DNA of 64,000 bases, from positions 124,001 to 188,000 of the forward strand of contig NZ_JAUCZC010000003.1 of the NCBI RefSeq assembly GCF_030373265.1, written 5' to 3'. The position numbers and the translations under genes were made by a program. The notes below the pieces were generated by a model that did not search any database, was not told where the DNA came from, and saw only the letters and a list, made by a program, of their open reading frames with translations. This DNA comes from Blastomonas sp. (GTDB taxonomy: Bacteria > Pseudomonadota > Alphaproteobacteria > Sphingomonadales > Sphingomonadaceae). Below are positions 34,335-43,074 of the stretch, one piece after another. Positions within the stretch are counted from its first letter, which is position 1. Each line of letters starts with the position of its first letter.

Positions 34335-35781
34335 AGCAGACACCCTTGCGGGCAACGATGGCCCGCTCTACGCCGCGCGCAAGGGTGTCTACCCCAAGAA
34401 GGTGGATGGGACCTTCCGCCGCCTGAAATGGCTGATCATGGGCGTCGCGCTCGCGATCTATTACGGCACGCCGTGGATCCGCTGGGATCGCGGCCCTTAT
34501 GCGCCCGATCAGGCGGTGCTGATCGATCTTGCCAACCGGCGCTTCTACATGTTCCAGATCGAGATCTGGCCGCATGAATTCTATTATGTCGCCGGCCTGC
34601 TGATCATGGCGGGGATCGGCCTGTTTCTGGTGACCAGCGCGGTGGGCCGCGCATGGTGCGGCTATGCCTGTCCGCAGACGGTGTGGACCGATCTGTTCCA
34701 GCATGTCGATCGACTGATCGATGGCGACCGCAACGCGCAGATCCGCCTCGCCAATGGGCCCTGGTCGGCCGAGAAGGTCGCCAAGCGCGCCGCCAAATAC
34801 GCGATCTACCTCGCCATCGCCTTCTGGACCGGCGGCGCGTGGATCATGTACTTTGCCGATGCGCCAACGCTGACCCGCGATTTCTGGACCGGGGACGCGG
34901 CTTTCGTCGCCTATGGCACCGTCGCCGCGCTGACTGCGACGACCTTCGTGCTGGGCGGCTTCATGCGCGAGCAGGTGTGCATCTATATGTGCCCGTGGCC
35001 GCGCATCCAGACCGCGATGATGGACGAAAAATCGCTGCTGGTGACCTACAAGGATTGGCGCGGCGAACCGCGCGGCAGCCTCAAGAAAGCGCTCGCGCAC
35101 CCCGGATCGATCGGTGACTGTATCGACTGCAACCAGTGTGTCGCGGTCTGCCCCACCGGGATCGACATCCGCGAAGGGCCGCAGATCGGCTGCATCACCT
35201 GCGCGCTGTGCATCGATGCCTGCGACACCGTGATGGCGCAGGTCGGACGCCCGCGCGGGCTGATCGATTATTGCGCGCTCGATGACGTCGCGGTCGAGAA
35301 GGCCGGCGGCACCGCGCCGCCGGTGCTCAAGACGCTGCTGCGCCCGCGGCTGATGATCTATCTCGCTATCTGGAGCGCAATCGGGGCTGCGATGCTGTTC
35401 TCGCTGGGCGAGCGCACCCGGCTCGACCTGTCCGTCCAGCACGAGCGCAGCCCGCTCTATGTCCAGCTCTCCGACGGCATGATCCGCAACAACTACACGC
35501 TCAAGCTGCGCAACATGGAAACGCGCCCGCGCAAGGTGGCGATCACGGTCAGCGGTCTGCCCGGCGCGCAATTGTGGACCGAGAACGGATCGCGCGAGAA
35601 GGCCAGCCAGCGAGTGAACATGACGATCTCGCCCGACAGCGTCACCCGCGTCCGCTTGTTCGTCGCAGCGCCGGCGCAAGGCCTGGCGCGGCAGGACTTC
35701 ACCATCGCAACCTATGGCCGCGACGGCGATCCGCGCGGTGATACCGACACCATCCAGTTCGACCGCCCGGAGGCACAATGA
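34327..35781 (+). CDS. ccoG: Cytochrome c oxidase accessory protein CcoG (RdxA/FixG)
   Basis: A 484-residue polytopic membrane protein with a cytoplasmic ferredoxin-like segment holding two Cys clusters (CIDCNQCVAVCPTG and CITCALCIDACD), plus CGYACPQTVWTD and CIYMCPWPR between helices. The C-terminus is a FixG-type periplasmic Ig-like domain. CcoG has been described as a cupric reductase that supplies Cu(I) for cbb3 assembly. ATG 34327 overlaps ccoP. It starts the ccoGHIS set. Confidence 0.94.
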   Translation: MAEADTLAGNDGPLYAARKGVYPKKVDGTFRRLKWLIMGVALAIYYGTPWIRWDRGPYAPDQAVLIDLANRRFYMFQIEIWPHEFYYVAGLLIMAGIGLFLVTSAVGRAWCGYACPQTVWTDLFQHVDRLIDGDRNAQIRLANGPWSAEKVAKRAAKYAIYLAIAFWTGGAWIMYFADAPTLTRDFWTGDAAFVAYGTVAALTATTFVLGGFMREQVCIYMCPWPRIQTAMMDEKSLLVTYKDWRGEPRGSLKKALAHPGSIGDCIDCNQCVAVCPTGIDIREGPQIGCITCALCIDACDTVMAQVGRPRGLIDYCALDDVAVEKAGGTAPPVLKTLLRPRLMIYLAIWSAIGAAMLFSLGERTRLDLSVQHERSPLYVQLSDGMIRNNYTLKLRNMETRPRKVAITVSGLPGAQLWTENGSREKASQRVNMTISPDSVTRVRLFVAAPAQGLARQDFTIATYGRDGDPRGDTDTIQFDRPEAQ

Positions 35782-36251
35782 TGAGCACCTACCCTGCGAA
35801 AAAGCCGTTTACCGGCTGGCACATGACCGCGATCCTGGTTGGGTTCTTCGCTATCGTCATGGCGGTCAACTTCACCATGGCGGGCTTTGCGATGTCGACC
35901 TTTGGCGGCAAGGTTGTCGAAAACAGTTATGTCGCCAGCCAGCATTATAACGATCTGCTCGACCGCGCCGCAGCGCAGGACGCCATGGGCTGGGACGAGA
36001 CGATCACGCTCGACGCCGATCGGCATGTCCGGCTGTCGCTCACCCATCTGGGGGAACCGCTCGCCATCTCCGGCGTCACCGCAATGCTCAGCCACCCACT
36101 GGGGCGCGTTCCGGCGACGGCGCTGCGCTTTGCGCCCGATGGCACGGGCGCGATGCGCTCGGTCGAGGCGCTGGCACCGGGCCGCTGGCGGCTGGACGCC
36201 TCGGTGCGCCACGGCAGCGACGAGGCGCGCTACCGGAGCGATGTGCAATGA
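35778..36251 (+). CDS. ccoH: cbb3 oxidase assembly protein FixH/CcoH
   Basis: A 157-residue FixH-family protein: KKPFTGWHMTAILVGFFAIVMAVNFTMAGFAMSTFGG gives the family's start and single membrane helix, followed by a periplasmic domain. ASQHYND after the helix is typical. CcoH acts late in oxidase assembly. Either of two adjacent ATGs (35778 or 35781) could be the start. It overlaps ccoG and ccoI by four bases each. Confidence 0.92.
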   Translation: MMSTYPAKKPFTGWHMTAILVGFFAIVMAVNFTMAGFAMSTFGGKVVENSYVASQHYNDLLDRAAAQDAMGWDETITLDADRHVRLSLTHLGEPLAISGVTAMLSHPLGRVPATALRFAPDGTGAMRSVEALAPGRWRLDASVRHGSDEARYRSDVQ

Positions 36252-38407
36252 GCGCGCTTGCCAACCTCGCCCCCCGGCCCGCCCCCAGGCCCACAGCGCC
36301 AACCGCGCTGGTCGAGCGCGACTTTGCCGTGCCCGATATCCGCTGCGCCGGGTGCATCTCCAAGCTCGAGCAGGGCCTGGTGCGTGATTCCAGGATCCAT
36401 ACGGCCCGGGTCAACTTCACCGAAAAGCGGGTGCATCTCTCGTGCGCAGCCGATGCGCAGATGCCCGAACTGCTCGGCGCTTTCACCTCCCTGGGGTTCG
36501 AGGCACACCCGATTGGCGATGGCCCCCGCGAGATCGATGCCGATGCCGCGAACAGCCGTGAGCTGTTGCGGGCAGTCGCAGTCGCCGGCTTTGCGATGAT
36601 GAACATCATGCTGCTCTCGGTCTCGGTCTGGTCGGGCGCGGCGGGCGTCACCCGCGACCTGTTCCACTGGCTGTCGGCGATGATCGCCCTGCCGACCATT
36701 GCCTATGCGGGACGGCCATTCTTCCGCTCGGCATGGCGCGCGGTCAGCCACGGCACCACCAACATGGATGTGCCGATCAGCATCGGCGTCACGCTCGCCA
36801 CCGCGCTCAGCCTCTACGAGACCGCGACGCACGGCCCGCACGCCTATTTCGACAGCGCGGTGATGCTGCTGTTCTTCCTGCTGTGCGGCCGCTGGCTCGA
36901 CAGTGTGATGCGCGACCGTGCGCGCGGCGGCGTCACCGCGCTGCTGCGCAACATGGGCACCGGCGCGATGGTGTTTGAAAGTGACGGCTCCACCCGCTGG
37001 GTCGATGCGACCGAGCTCGACCCCGGCATGGTCATGCTGGTCGCCGCCGGCGAACGGTTGGCGGCCGACGGCGTGATCGTGGCGGGCGCAAGCCGGATCG
37101 ACCTCTCGCTGCTCACCGGCGAAAGCGCACCGCAGCAAGCCGCGCTCGACGATGTCGTTCACGCTGGCACGCTCAACCTCGAAACCCCGATCCGGGTGCG
37201 CGTCACCGCAGCAGGCACCGACACCGCGATTGCCGATATCGCGCGGCTGATGGGCGAGGCCTCGCAGGGCAAGTCTCGCTATGTCCGCATCGCCGATCGC
37301 GCGGCCAAGCTCTATGCCCCCGCCGTCCACGCGCTGGCATTGCTGGCGTTCGCCGGCTGGATGCTGGCGGGCGCGGGCTGGCACGATGCGCTGCTGATTG
37401 CGGTGGCGGTGCTGATCATCACCTGCCCCTGCGCTCTGGGTCTGGCCGTGCCCGCGGCACAGATCGTCGCGGCCGGCGCGCTGATGAAGGTCGGCGTGCT
37501 GATCAAGGATGGCTCCGCGCTCGAACGGCTGGCAGAAGTCGACCGCGCGCTGATCGACAAGACCGGAACGCTCACCCTGGGCCGCCCCGTGGTGAGCAAC
37601 CTCTCCGAGATCGGGCTCGAGCACCGCGCTTTGCTGCTCGCGCTGGCGCGTGCCAGCCGTCACCCGCTGAGCGCGGCGCTGACCCGCGACCTGGGGGCAG
37701 AGAAGATTGTCGCTGCGGATGTCACCAACGTGCAGGAAACCCCGGGCTTCGGCGTCGAGGCCGAATGGCAGGGCCATGTCGTCACTCTGGGGCGTCCGCA
37801 AAGTGGCGATGCGGGCACCGAACTGGTCTCCGAACTTGCGATCGACATGCACCCGGTGGCGACGGTGCGCTTCGCCGATGCCCTGCGCCCGGATGCGGTG
37901 GAGGCGATCGCGGCCCTGGACAGGCTGGGCATCGACGCGATGATCCTGTCGGGCGACCGCGCAACCGCCGTCGCTCCCGTCGCCCGCACGCTCGGGCTGA
38001 CCGCGATGACCGGCATGAGCCCGCAGGACAAGCTGGCTACGATCTCGCGCCACTCGGGCGCCGGCCACAAGGTGTTGATGATCGGCGATGGCCTCAACGA
38101 CGGCCCCGCCCTCGCCGCCGGCCATGCCTCGATGGCGCCCGGGTCGGCCAGCGATGTCGGCAAGAACGCCTCGGACTGCATCTTCATGGGCGACCGGTTG
38201 ATGCCGGTGGTCGACACCATCCGCATGGCGCGCCGCACCCAGGCCATCGTCCGCCAGAACTTCGCGCTGGCGATCGGCTACAACGTCGTCGCCGTGCCTT
38301 TGGCCTTTGCCGGGCTGGTGACGCCTCTGGTGGCGGCGCTGGCGATGTCCGGATCCTCGCTGATCGTGGTCAGCAACGCGTTGCGACTCAAAAGGGCATT
38401 GAAATGA
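36248..38407 (+). CDS. ccoI: Copper-transporting P1B-type ATPase CcoI (FixI)
   Basis: A 719-residue copper-translocating ATPase that delivers copper for the cbb3 oxidase. An N-terminal heavy-metal domain has CxxC (DIRCAGCISK, about 36-39). The membrane CPC motif (IITCPCALGLAVPAAQ), phosphorylation site DKTGTLTLG and hinge MIGDGLNDGPALAAGHASMAPGSASD follow. The FixI-type rather than CopA-type role is inferred from its place between ccoH and ccoS. Confidence 0.95.
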   Translation: MSALANLAPRPAPRPTAPTALVERDFAVPDIRCAGCISKLEQGLVRDSRIHTARVNFTEKRVHLSCAADAQMPELLGAFTSLGFEAHPIGDGPREIDADAANSRELLRAVAVAGFAMMNIMLLSVSVWSGAAGVTRDLFHWLSAMIALPTIAYAGRPFFRSAWRAVSHGTTNMDVPISIGVTLATALSLYETATHGPHAYFDSAVMLLFFLLCGRWLDSVMRDRARGGVTALLRNMGTGAMVFESDGSTRWVDATELDPGMVMLVAAGERLAADGVIVAGASRIDLSLLTGESAPQQAALDDVVHAGTLNLETPIRVRVTAAGTDTAIADIARLMGEASQGKSRYVRIADRAAKLYAPAVHALALLAFAGWMLAGAGWHDALLIAVAVLIITCPCALGLAVPAAQIVAAGALMKVGVLIKDGSALERLAEVDRALIDKTGTLTLGRPVVSNLSEIGLEHRALLLALARASRHPLSAALTRDLGAEKIVAADVTNVQETPGFGVEAEWQGHVVTLGRPQSGDAGTELVSELAIDMHPVATVRFADALRPDAVEAIAALDRLGIDAMILSGDRATAVAPVARTLGLTAMTGMSPQDKLATISRHSGAGHKVLMIGDGLNDGPALAAGHASMAPGSASDVGKNASDCIFMGDRLMPVVDTIRMARRTQAIVRQNFALAIGYNVVAVPLAFAGLVTPLVAALAMSGSSLIVVSNALRLKRALK

Positions 38408-38565
38408 ACGGCCTGCTCGTCCTGATCCCCATCGCCCTGTTGCTTGGGCTGTTGGGCCTTGCCGCGTTCTTCTGGTCACTGAAGCGCGGACAGTTCGACG
38501 ACATGGACGGCGCGGCCTTGCGCATCTTCGTCGACGACGAAGAGGACAAGGCGGTGCAGCCATGA
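38404..38565 (+). CDS. ccoS: cbb3 oxidase maturation protein CcoS
   Basis: A 53-residue protein hidden in the track inside a longer shadow ORF. It reads MNGLLVLIPIALLLGLLGLAAFFWSLKRGQFDDMDGAALRIFVDDE, a single membrane helix followed by the CcoS hallmark FxWxLKxGQFDDMDG. CcoS is needed to insert cofactors into CcoN. It overlaps ccoI and the next small gene by four bases each. Confidence 0.94.
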   Translation: MNGLLVLIPIALLLGLLGLAAFFWSLKRGQFDDMDGAALRIFVDDEEDKAVQP

Positions 38566-38804
38566 AGCGGGAACCGACCCATCTGCGAGTCGCCGTCGCG
38601 CTGCTGATCGGGACGGCACTGGCCCACGCACCGTTTGCTCAGGCGGATGCGCAGATGATTGCCGTAGGCAACTGCAACGGCGGGATGAGTCTGCTGGTGA
38701 TCCCCGGCGAGGACGGCGATCCCGGCAAGGGCGGAAACGACTGCGCCAAGGCGTGTCACGGGACATGCGAACGCCGGAGCAAGACCAGCAAACGGGCAAG
38801 CTAG
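38562..38804 (+). CDS. Small secreted Cys-containing protein at the end of the cco operon
   Basis: An 80-residue protein that overlaps ccoS as ATGA and so is very likely its co-expressed last member. A signal peptide (VAVALLIGTALAHAPFAQADA) leads to a short mature chain with four cysteines: GNCNGGM and the C-x3-C-x3-C run DCAKACHGTC, then a basic tail. I know no named family. A periplasmic metal-binding or redox role in oxidase assembly is inferred from context only. Confidence 0.65.
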   Translation: MKREPTHLRVAVALLIGTALAHAPFAQADAQMIAVGNCNGGMSLLVIPGEDGDPGKGGNDCAKACHGTCERRSKTSKRAS

Positions 38805-38990
38805 CAGCCGATTCGACCGCCGCGGCCATTGCGCAGCGCTGCCGCCCGATCGCTCCAGGGCAAAGGGCCTGGCACAAACCCGCCGATCTGGCGGCATCGT
38901 CCATCTTCCCTCTGAGATTTTACAATTTTCTGACGCATGGTCACGAGCCACAAAAGGTGTTGTTAACCGTCCGCATGCGACCCACGGGCT

Positions 38991-40793
38991 ATGGACACTG
39001 TTCTCAATCGACTGACGAAGCTCGGGCACATCATGTGGCAGCCAATCATCACGGGTGTTGCCTATTACATTGCCGCAGTGGTGGCCCTGGCGCTCACCCA
39101 GGGGCAGGATGGCATCGCTGCCATATGGCCTTCGAGCGGCATTTTGCTGGCGGCCCTGCTGATGAACGGCAAAAGGCATGCCGGCTGGCACATTGGCGCG
39201 GCGATGATCGCCAGCCTGGCGGCGAATCTGGGCCTGAGCAATTCTCTGCTGGTTTCGATGGGTTTCAGCCTCGTGAACATGGCCGAGGCAACGGTTGCAG
39301 CATGGCTGATCATGCGCCGGCGAGGCGGTCACATCTCTTGGTCAGACCCCGCGCCCCTGGGCTGGTTCTGTGTGGCAGCAACCATCGCCACGGCGATCAG
39401 CGCCACATTGGCAGCAGGTCTCACCCAAAACCCATCCGTCGGTTTCTGGTTCTCGTGGTTTTCCACCGCGTTGCTGGGCATTCTGCTCGTAACGCCGTTG
39501 ATCATGATCATCAGGGATTCGATCCGGAAAGTGGATCTGAAGCGGCAACCCGACGCGCTTGGCAAAGTCATGGGCGTCTTCGGCTTGCAGGCGGTGATCT
39601 GCGGCATCACCTTCGGCCAATCGACGTTCCCCCTGTTGTTCCTGCCGATGATCGGGATATTGATCGCGGTTTTCCGATTGGGTCCGCTCGGCGCTGCCGG
39701 CAGCGTGCTCATGGTCACCGCGGCCAGTTCAATCGCGAGCAGCCTGGATTCTGGCCCATTGATGCTGATTGTCGCAAGCCACGGCACCCGCAGCCTGTTT
39801 CTGCAGTTCTATCTGCTCGCCCTGTTTGCCGCAGCACTGCCCGTCGCGGCCCTGCTGGCATCTGGGCGGCGCATGCAGCGCCGGCTGCGCGAGAACGTCC
39901 GATTGCTCCGGCTGGCCGAATCGACTGCCAAGGTCGGCCACTGGCGGCTTGATATCGAATCGGGGACGGTCGACTGGTCACCAGAGGTGTTCAACATCCA
40001 CGGACTGACGCATCAATCCCCGCCAATGGTCGACGAAGCGATCAACGCCTATCATCCCGATGACCGGGAGATGGTCGGTCAGCGAATCACGAAATCGATC
40101 GAAACCCAGACGGGCTTTCAATTCAGCGCCCGGATCATTCGACCGGATGGCGAAATTCGCCATGTGTTCTCCCGCGGCGAATTTGACCATGCCGATCATG
40201 AAAGGTCGGCCGGCCTGTTCGGTGTCATTCAGGACACAACCGCGCAGGTCGCCTATGAAAAGGATCTGCGTGCCGCCAGCGCACGCGCCCTGGAGGCAGC
40301 CGAGGAGGCCAGGATCATGTCGGAAACCGACCAGCTGACCGGAGTTGCCAACCGGCGGCGGGTGTATTCCGTGCTGGAAAGATCAATGCGCAACGCTCGG
40401 ACCAGCGATGGGTCTATGGCAGTCGCCATCTTCGACATCGATCATTTCAAATCGGTCAACGATCGCTTTGGTCATCAGGTCGGCGATGAGGTTATCAAAC
40501 GCGTCGCCAACGATGCCAGCCACCATTTGCGCGGAGATGACCTGCTGGGCAGATTGGGCGGCGAGGAATTCGTGATCGTCCTTCCCGGGGCAAGCGCACA
40601 CATTGCCATGCTGGTGGCCGAGCGCGTCCGTCTGGCCGTCCAGAGCGGGGGCACCAACCCGCCTGTCACCATCAGCCTGGGAGTTGCCGAGCTGGAACCC
40701 GATGATACGATCGAGACGCTGCTGAGCCGAGCCGACAAGGCGCTGTACGTCGCGAAAACCGAAGGCCGCAATGCGCTGAGACTTGCTGCCTGA
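38991..40793 (+). CDS. Diguanylate cyclase with MASE1, PAS and GGDEF domains
   Basis: A 600-residue membrane sensor. Residues about 15-290 are a MASE1-type integral membrane domain with eight or so helices (AAIWPSSGILLAALL). A PAS-like fold spans about 300-420 (VGHWRLDIESGTVDWSPEVFNIHG; FSARIIRPDGEIRHVFSRGEF). The C-terminal GGDEF domain has active-site GGEEF at 523-527 and, five residues upstream, the inhibitory-site RGDD at 514-517. It should therefore make c-di-GMP with product feedback. It lies between the cco operon and hemN, so its signal may relate to oxygen or respiration. The start could also be Met15. Confidence 0.9.
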   Translation: MDTVLNRLTKLGHIMWQPIITGVAYYIAAVVALALTQGQDGIAAIWPSSGILLAALLMNGKRHAGWHIGAAMIASLAANLGLSNSLLVSMGFSLVNMAEATVAAWLIMRRRGGHISWSDPAPLGWFCVAATIATAISATLAAGLTQNPSVGFWFSWFSTALLGILLVTPLIMIIRDSIRKVDLKRQPDALGKVMGVFGLQAVICGITFGQSTFPLLFLPMIGILIAVFRLGPLGAAGSVLMVTAASSIASSLDSGPLMLIVASHGTRSLFLQFYLLALFAAALPVAALLASGRRMQRRLRENVRLLRLAESTAKVGHWRLDIESGTVDWSPEVFNIHGLTHQSPPMVDEAINAYHPDDREMVGQRITKSIETQTGFQFSARIIRPDGEIRHVFSRGEFDHADHERSAGLFGVIQDTTAQVAYEKDLRAASARALEAAEEARIMSETDQLTGVANRRRVYSVLERSMRNARTSDGSMAVAIFDIDHFKSVNDRFGHQVGDEVIKRVANDASHHLRGDDLLGRLGGEEFVIVLPGASAHIAMLVAERVRLAVQSGGTNPPVTISLGVAELEPDDTIETLLSRADKALYVAKTEGRNALRLAA

Positions 40794-40886
40794 TGCATCG
40801 GGTTTATCGCGGGCGATTGATCTGCGTCGGGTCGCCCGGCAACAAACTGCGTCGATCGGAGGGATGATCCGCAACAAATCCAATCT

Positions 40887-40928
40887 TTGACCCGTATCAA
40901 AGACCGGCGTGGTCCCATCGCATAAAAC
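40887..40928 (+). promoter_or_regulatory. FNR-dependent promoter of hemN
   Basis: TTGACCCGTATCAA (40887-40900) differs by one base from TTGAT-N4-ATCAA. With +1 at 40935 its centre is exactly -41.5, the class II position. TAAAAC at 40923-40928 then falls at -12 to -7. The predicted +1 coincides with the A of the hemN ATG. Confidence 0.7.
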
Positions 40929-40934
40929 GCCCCT

Positions 40935-42278
40935 ATGTGGACCTATCACCCCGATCTGCTCGCCCGGCCCGTGCCGCGGTATACCAGCTACCCGACGGCG
41001 GCGGATTTCGTCGATGAGGTGGGTGCGGGGCACTATGCCGACGCGCTCGATCGCATGGAATCGGCCACGGCGCTCTCGCTTTATATCCACATCCCCTATT
41101 GCGAGCAGATCTGCTGGTACTGCGGGTGCAACACCGGCGCAGCCAACCGCAAGCACCGGCTGACCGACTACCTCACCGCGTTGCGCTCCGAGATCGCGAT
41201 GGTCGCCAAACGGCTGGGCGGGCGCGGGCGAGTACAGCACATTGCCTTTGGCGGGGGCAGCCCCAACGCGATCACGCCCGTCGATTTCGTCCGTCTGCTC
41301 GACCGGATCATGACCGTTTTCGCCTGCAGCGAACCGGAGATCTCGATCGAAATCGACCCGCGCACGTTCACGCTCGAATGGGCCCGCGTGCTGGCCTCGT
41401 CGCAGGTCAGCCGGGTGAGCATGGGCGTGCAGACATTCGCGCCGCACATCCAGGCGGCGATCGGCCGCGTCCAGCCGCTCGAGCAGATCGAGCAGGCGGT
41501 GATGTCGCTGCGTATGCGCGGTGTCGACGCGATCAACTTCGATCTGATGTACGGGCTTCCCGGCCAGCATCTCGACGATCTCGACGCCACGCTCGTGCAG
41601 ACCATCCGGCTCGCTCCCAGCCGGATCGCGCTGTTTGGCTATGCTCATCTGCCCACCATGATTCCCCGGCAGAAACGGATCGATGCAAGCGACCTGCCTA
41701 ACGACCGGGAGCGCTTTGAACAGGCGGCATTCGGCTATCTGCGGCTGCATGATGCAGGCTATGTACCGATCGGCTTCGATCACTTCGCGTTGCCTGGCGA
41801 CCCGCTGGCCGTCGCGGCACGCCAACACCGGCTCAACCGCAACTTCCAGGGGTTCACCCATGACGGCGCATCGATGCTGCTGGGCTTCGGCGCCAGCGCG
41901 ATCAGCATCCTGCCGGGGCTGATCGTCCAGAACGAAAAACGCGCGGGGCCCTATCGCACTTTGGTCGGTACCGGCCAGATGCCTGCGACGCGGGGCGTGG
42001 CGCTCAACGCCGATGACGCCCTTCGCGGCACCATTATCAATGCGCTTCTGTGCCAGGGTCGCGCGACGCTGCCACCAGACTTCCTCCCTACTGCCCGCGC
42101 CGCTCTTGCCGAGTTTGAACGGCGCGGGCTCCTTTTTTGGGAGCAGGACGATCTGGTGATGGCCCCTGCGTCAGAACCCTATGCGCGCGTCATCGCCGCG
42201 CAGTTCGATGGCTATCGCGGGACCATTCATCCGCACAGCGGAGCTGCCCGCTTGCATTCCGCCGCGCCAGCCTGTTGA
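40935..42278 (+). CDS. hemN: Oxygen-independent coproporphyrinogen III oxidase
   Basis: A 447-residue radical-SAM enzyme that makes protoporphyrinogen IX precursor without oxygen. It has PRYTSYPTA near the N-terminus, the cluster motif C56-x3-C60-x2-C63 (YCEQICWYCGC), FGGGSPNA, EIDPRTF, VSRVSMGVQTF, DLMYGLPGQ and a HemN C-terminal domain (FDHFALPGDPLAVA; FQGFTH). There is no ribosome site before the ATG, but a shorter start would cut into RYTSYPTA. Anaerobic control by the Fnr protein is predicted from the upstream box. It supplies heme for the cbb3 oxidase at low oxygen. Confidence 0.94.
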   Translation: MWTYHPDLLARPVPRYTSYPTAADFVDEVGAGHYADALDRMESATALSLYIHIPYCEQICWYCGCNTGAANRKHRLTDYLTALRSEIAMVAKRLGGRGRVQHIAFGGGSPNAITPVDFVRLLDRIMTVFACSEPEISIEIDPRTFTLEWARVLASSQVSRVSMGVQTFAPHIQAAIGRVQPLEQIEQAVMSLRMRGVDAINFDLMYGLPGQHLDDLDATLVQTIRLAPSRIALFGYAHLPTMIPRQKRIDASDLPNDRERFEQAAFGYLRLHDAGYVPIGFDHFALPGDPLAVAARQHRLNRNFQGFTHDGASMLLGFGASAISILPGLIVQNEKRAGPYRTLVGTGQMPATRGVALNADDALRGTIINALLCQGRATLPPDFLPTARAALAEFERRGLLFWEQDDLVMAPASEPYARVIAAQFDGYRGTIHPHSGAARLHSAAPAC

Positions 42279-42344
42279 GATTACGCCGGCGGTGCGACGC
42301 GAATCACGCGGCGCGGCGGGATCGCTAACGGGGGTAGCCACAGC

Positions 42345-42977
42345 ATGACGACATCAGACGCCACGGCCAATTATGCGGGCGTGTTCGGCAACCGCATCGG
42401 CTTCGGCCGACGCCCCGCCTTGCTGCTGATCGATTTCGTCGAGGCCTATTTCGATCGGACGTGCGATCTGTTCGCCGATGTCGAGGACGCGCTGGCTAGC
42501 GCCATCCGGGTGCGTGATGCAGCGCGTGCGGCGGGCATCCCGGTCATCTACACCAATGTCGTCTATCACCCCAGCCTGGTCGATGGCGGGCGCTTCATGC
42601 AGAAGACGCCGCTGCTCAAGCACTTCGTTGCAGGCTCGCCAATGGGTGCATGGCCCGCAGGGCTCGAGCCGAACGCCGATGAACTGGTGATCTCCAAGCA
42701 GTATCCCAGCGCCTTTTTCGGGACCTCGCTCGCCGCGACGCTGACCGCTGCCGGCGTCGACAGCGTCATCCTGACCGGGCTTTCGACCAGCGGCTGCGTG
42801 CGCGCGACGTGTGTCGACACGAGCAGCCACGGTTTCATCCCGATCGTCGTCGCCGATGCCTGCGGCGACCGCCACGAAGCCCCGCACACCGCCAATCTGT
42901 TCGACATGAACGCCAAATATGCCGATGTCGTGAGCGAAGCCGAAGTGCTGGCGCATCTGGCGGGTTTGGGGGGCTAA
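42345..42977 (+). CDS. Isochorismatase-fold amidohydrolase, N-carbamoylsarcosine amidase-like
   Basis: A 210-residue cysteine hydrolase. The catalytic triad is visible: Asp30 (ALLLIDFVEAY), Lys118 (ELVISKQYPSAFFGTSL) and Cys151 (LTGLSTSGCVRATCVD). The FGTSL and TSGCVRAT segments and overall length resemble N-carbamoylsarcosine amidase and related carbamoyl or maleamate amidases. It is convergent with the CoA transferase of the neighbouring catabolic operon, across a REP-like element, and may serve that pathway by splitting a carbamoyl or amide intermediate. It could instead be read through from hemN, 66 bases upstream. Confidence 0.82.
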   Translation: MTTSDATANYAGVFGNRIGFGRRPALLLIDFVEAYFDRTCDLFADVEDALASAIRVRDAARAAGIPVIYTNVVYHPSLVDGGRFMQKTPLLKHFVAGSPMGAWPAGLEPNADELVISKQYPSAFFGTSLAATLTAAGVDSVILTGLSTSGCVRATCVDTSSHGFIPIVVADACGDRHEAPHTANLFDMNAKYADVVSEAEVLAHLAGLGG

Positions 42978-42992
42978 CAGGCCACCATCTTT

Positions 42993-43071
42993 ATCGTCAC
43001 CCCCGCGAACGCGGGGGTCCCGTTACTGCGGACGTCGCGCCGAAGCGGGATTCCCGCCTCGCGGGAATGGG
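42993..43071. repeat. Composite REP-like element, mixed type (copy 3)
   Basis: GTCACCCCCGCGAACGCGGGGGTCCCG followed by AAGCGGGATTCCCGCCTCGCGGGAAT. The second unit is slightly degraded. It sits between two convergent genes. Confidence 0.75.
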
Positions 43072-43074
43072 CGA

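Noticed and set aside
36230-38563. Minus-strand ORF of 777 residues
   Set aside because: Antisense to ccoI and ccoS; the product is Arg/Asp/His-rich and shows no domain.
42345-42977. Maleamate amidase of nicotinate degradation (nicF) paired with a maleate isomerase
   Set aside because: No nic ring-cleavage genes are nearby and the racemase-like protein lacks the maleate isomerase cysteines.
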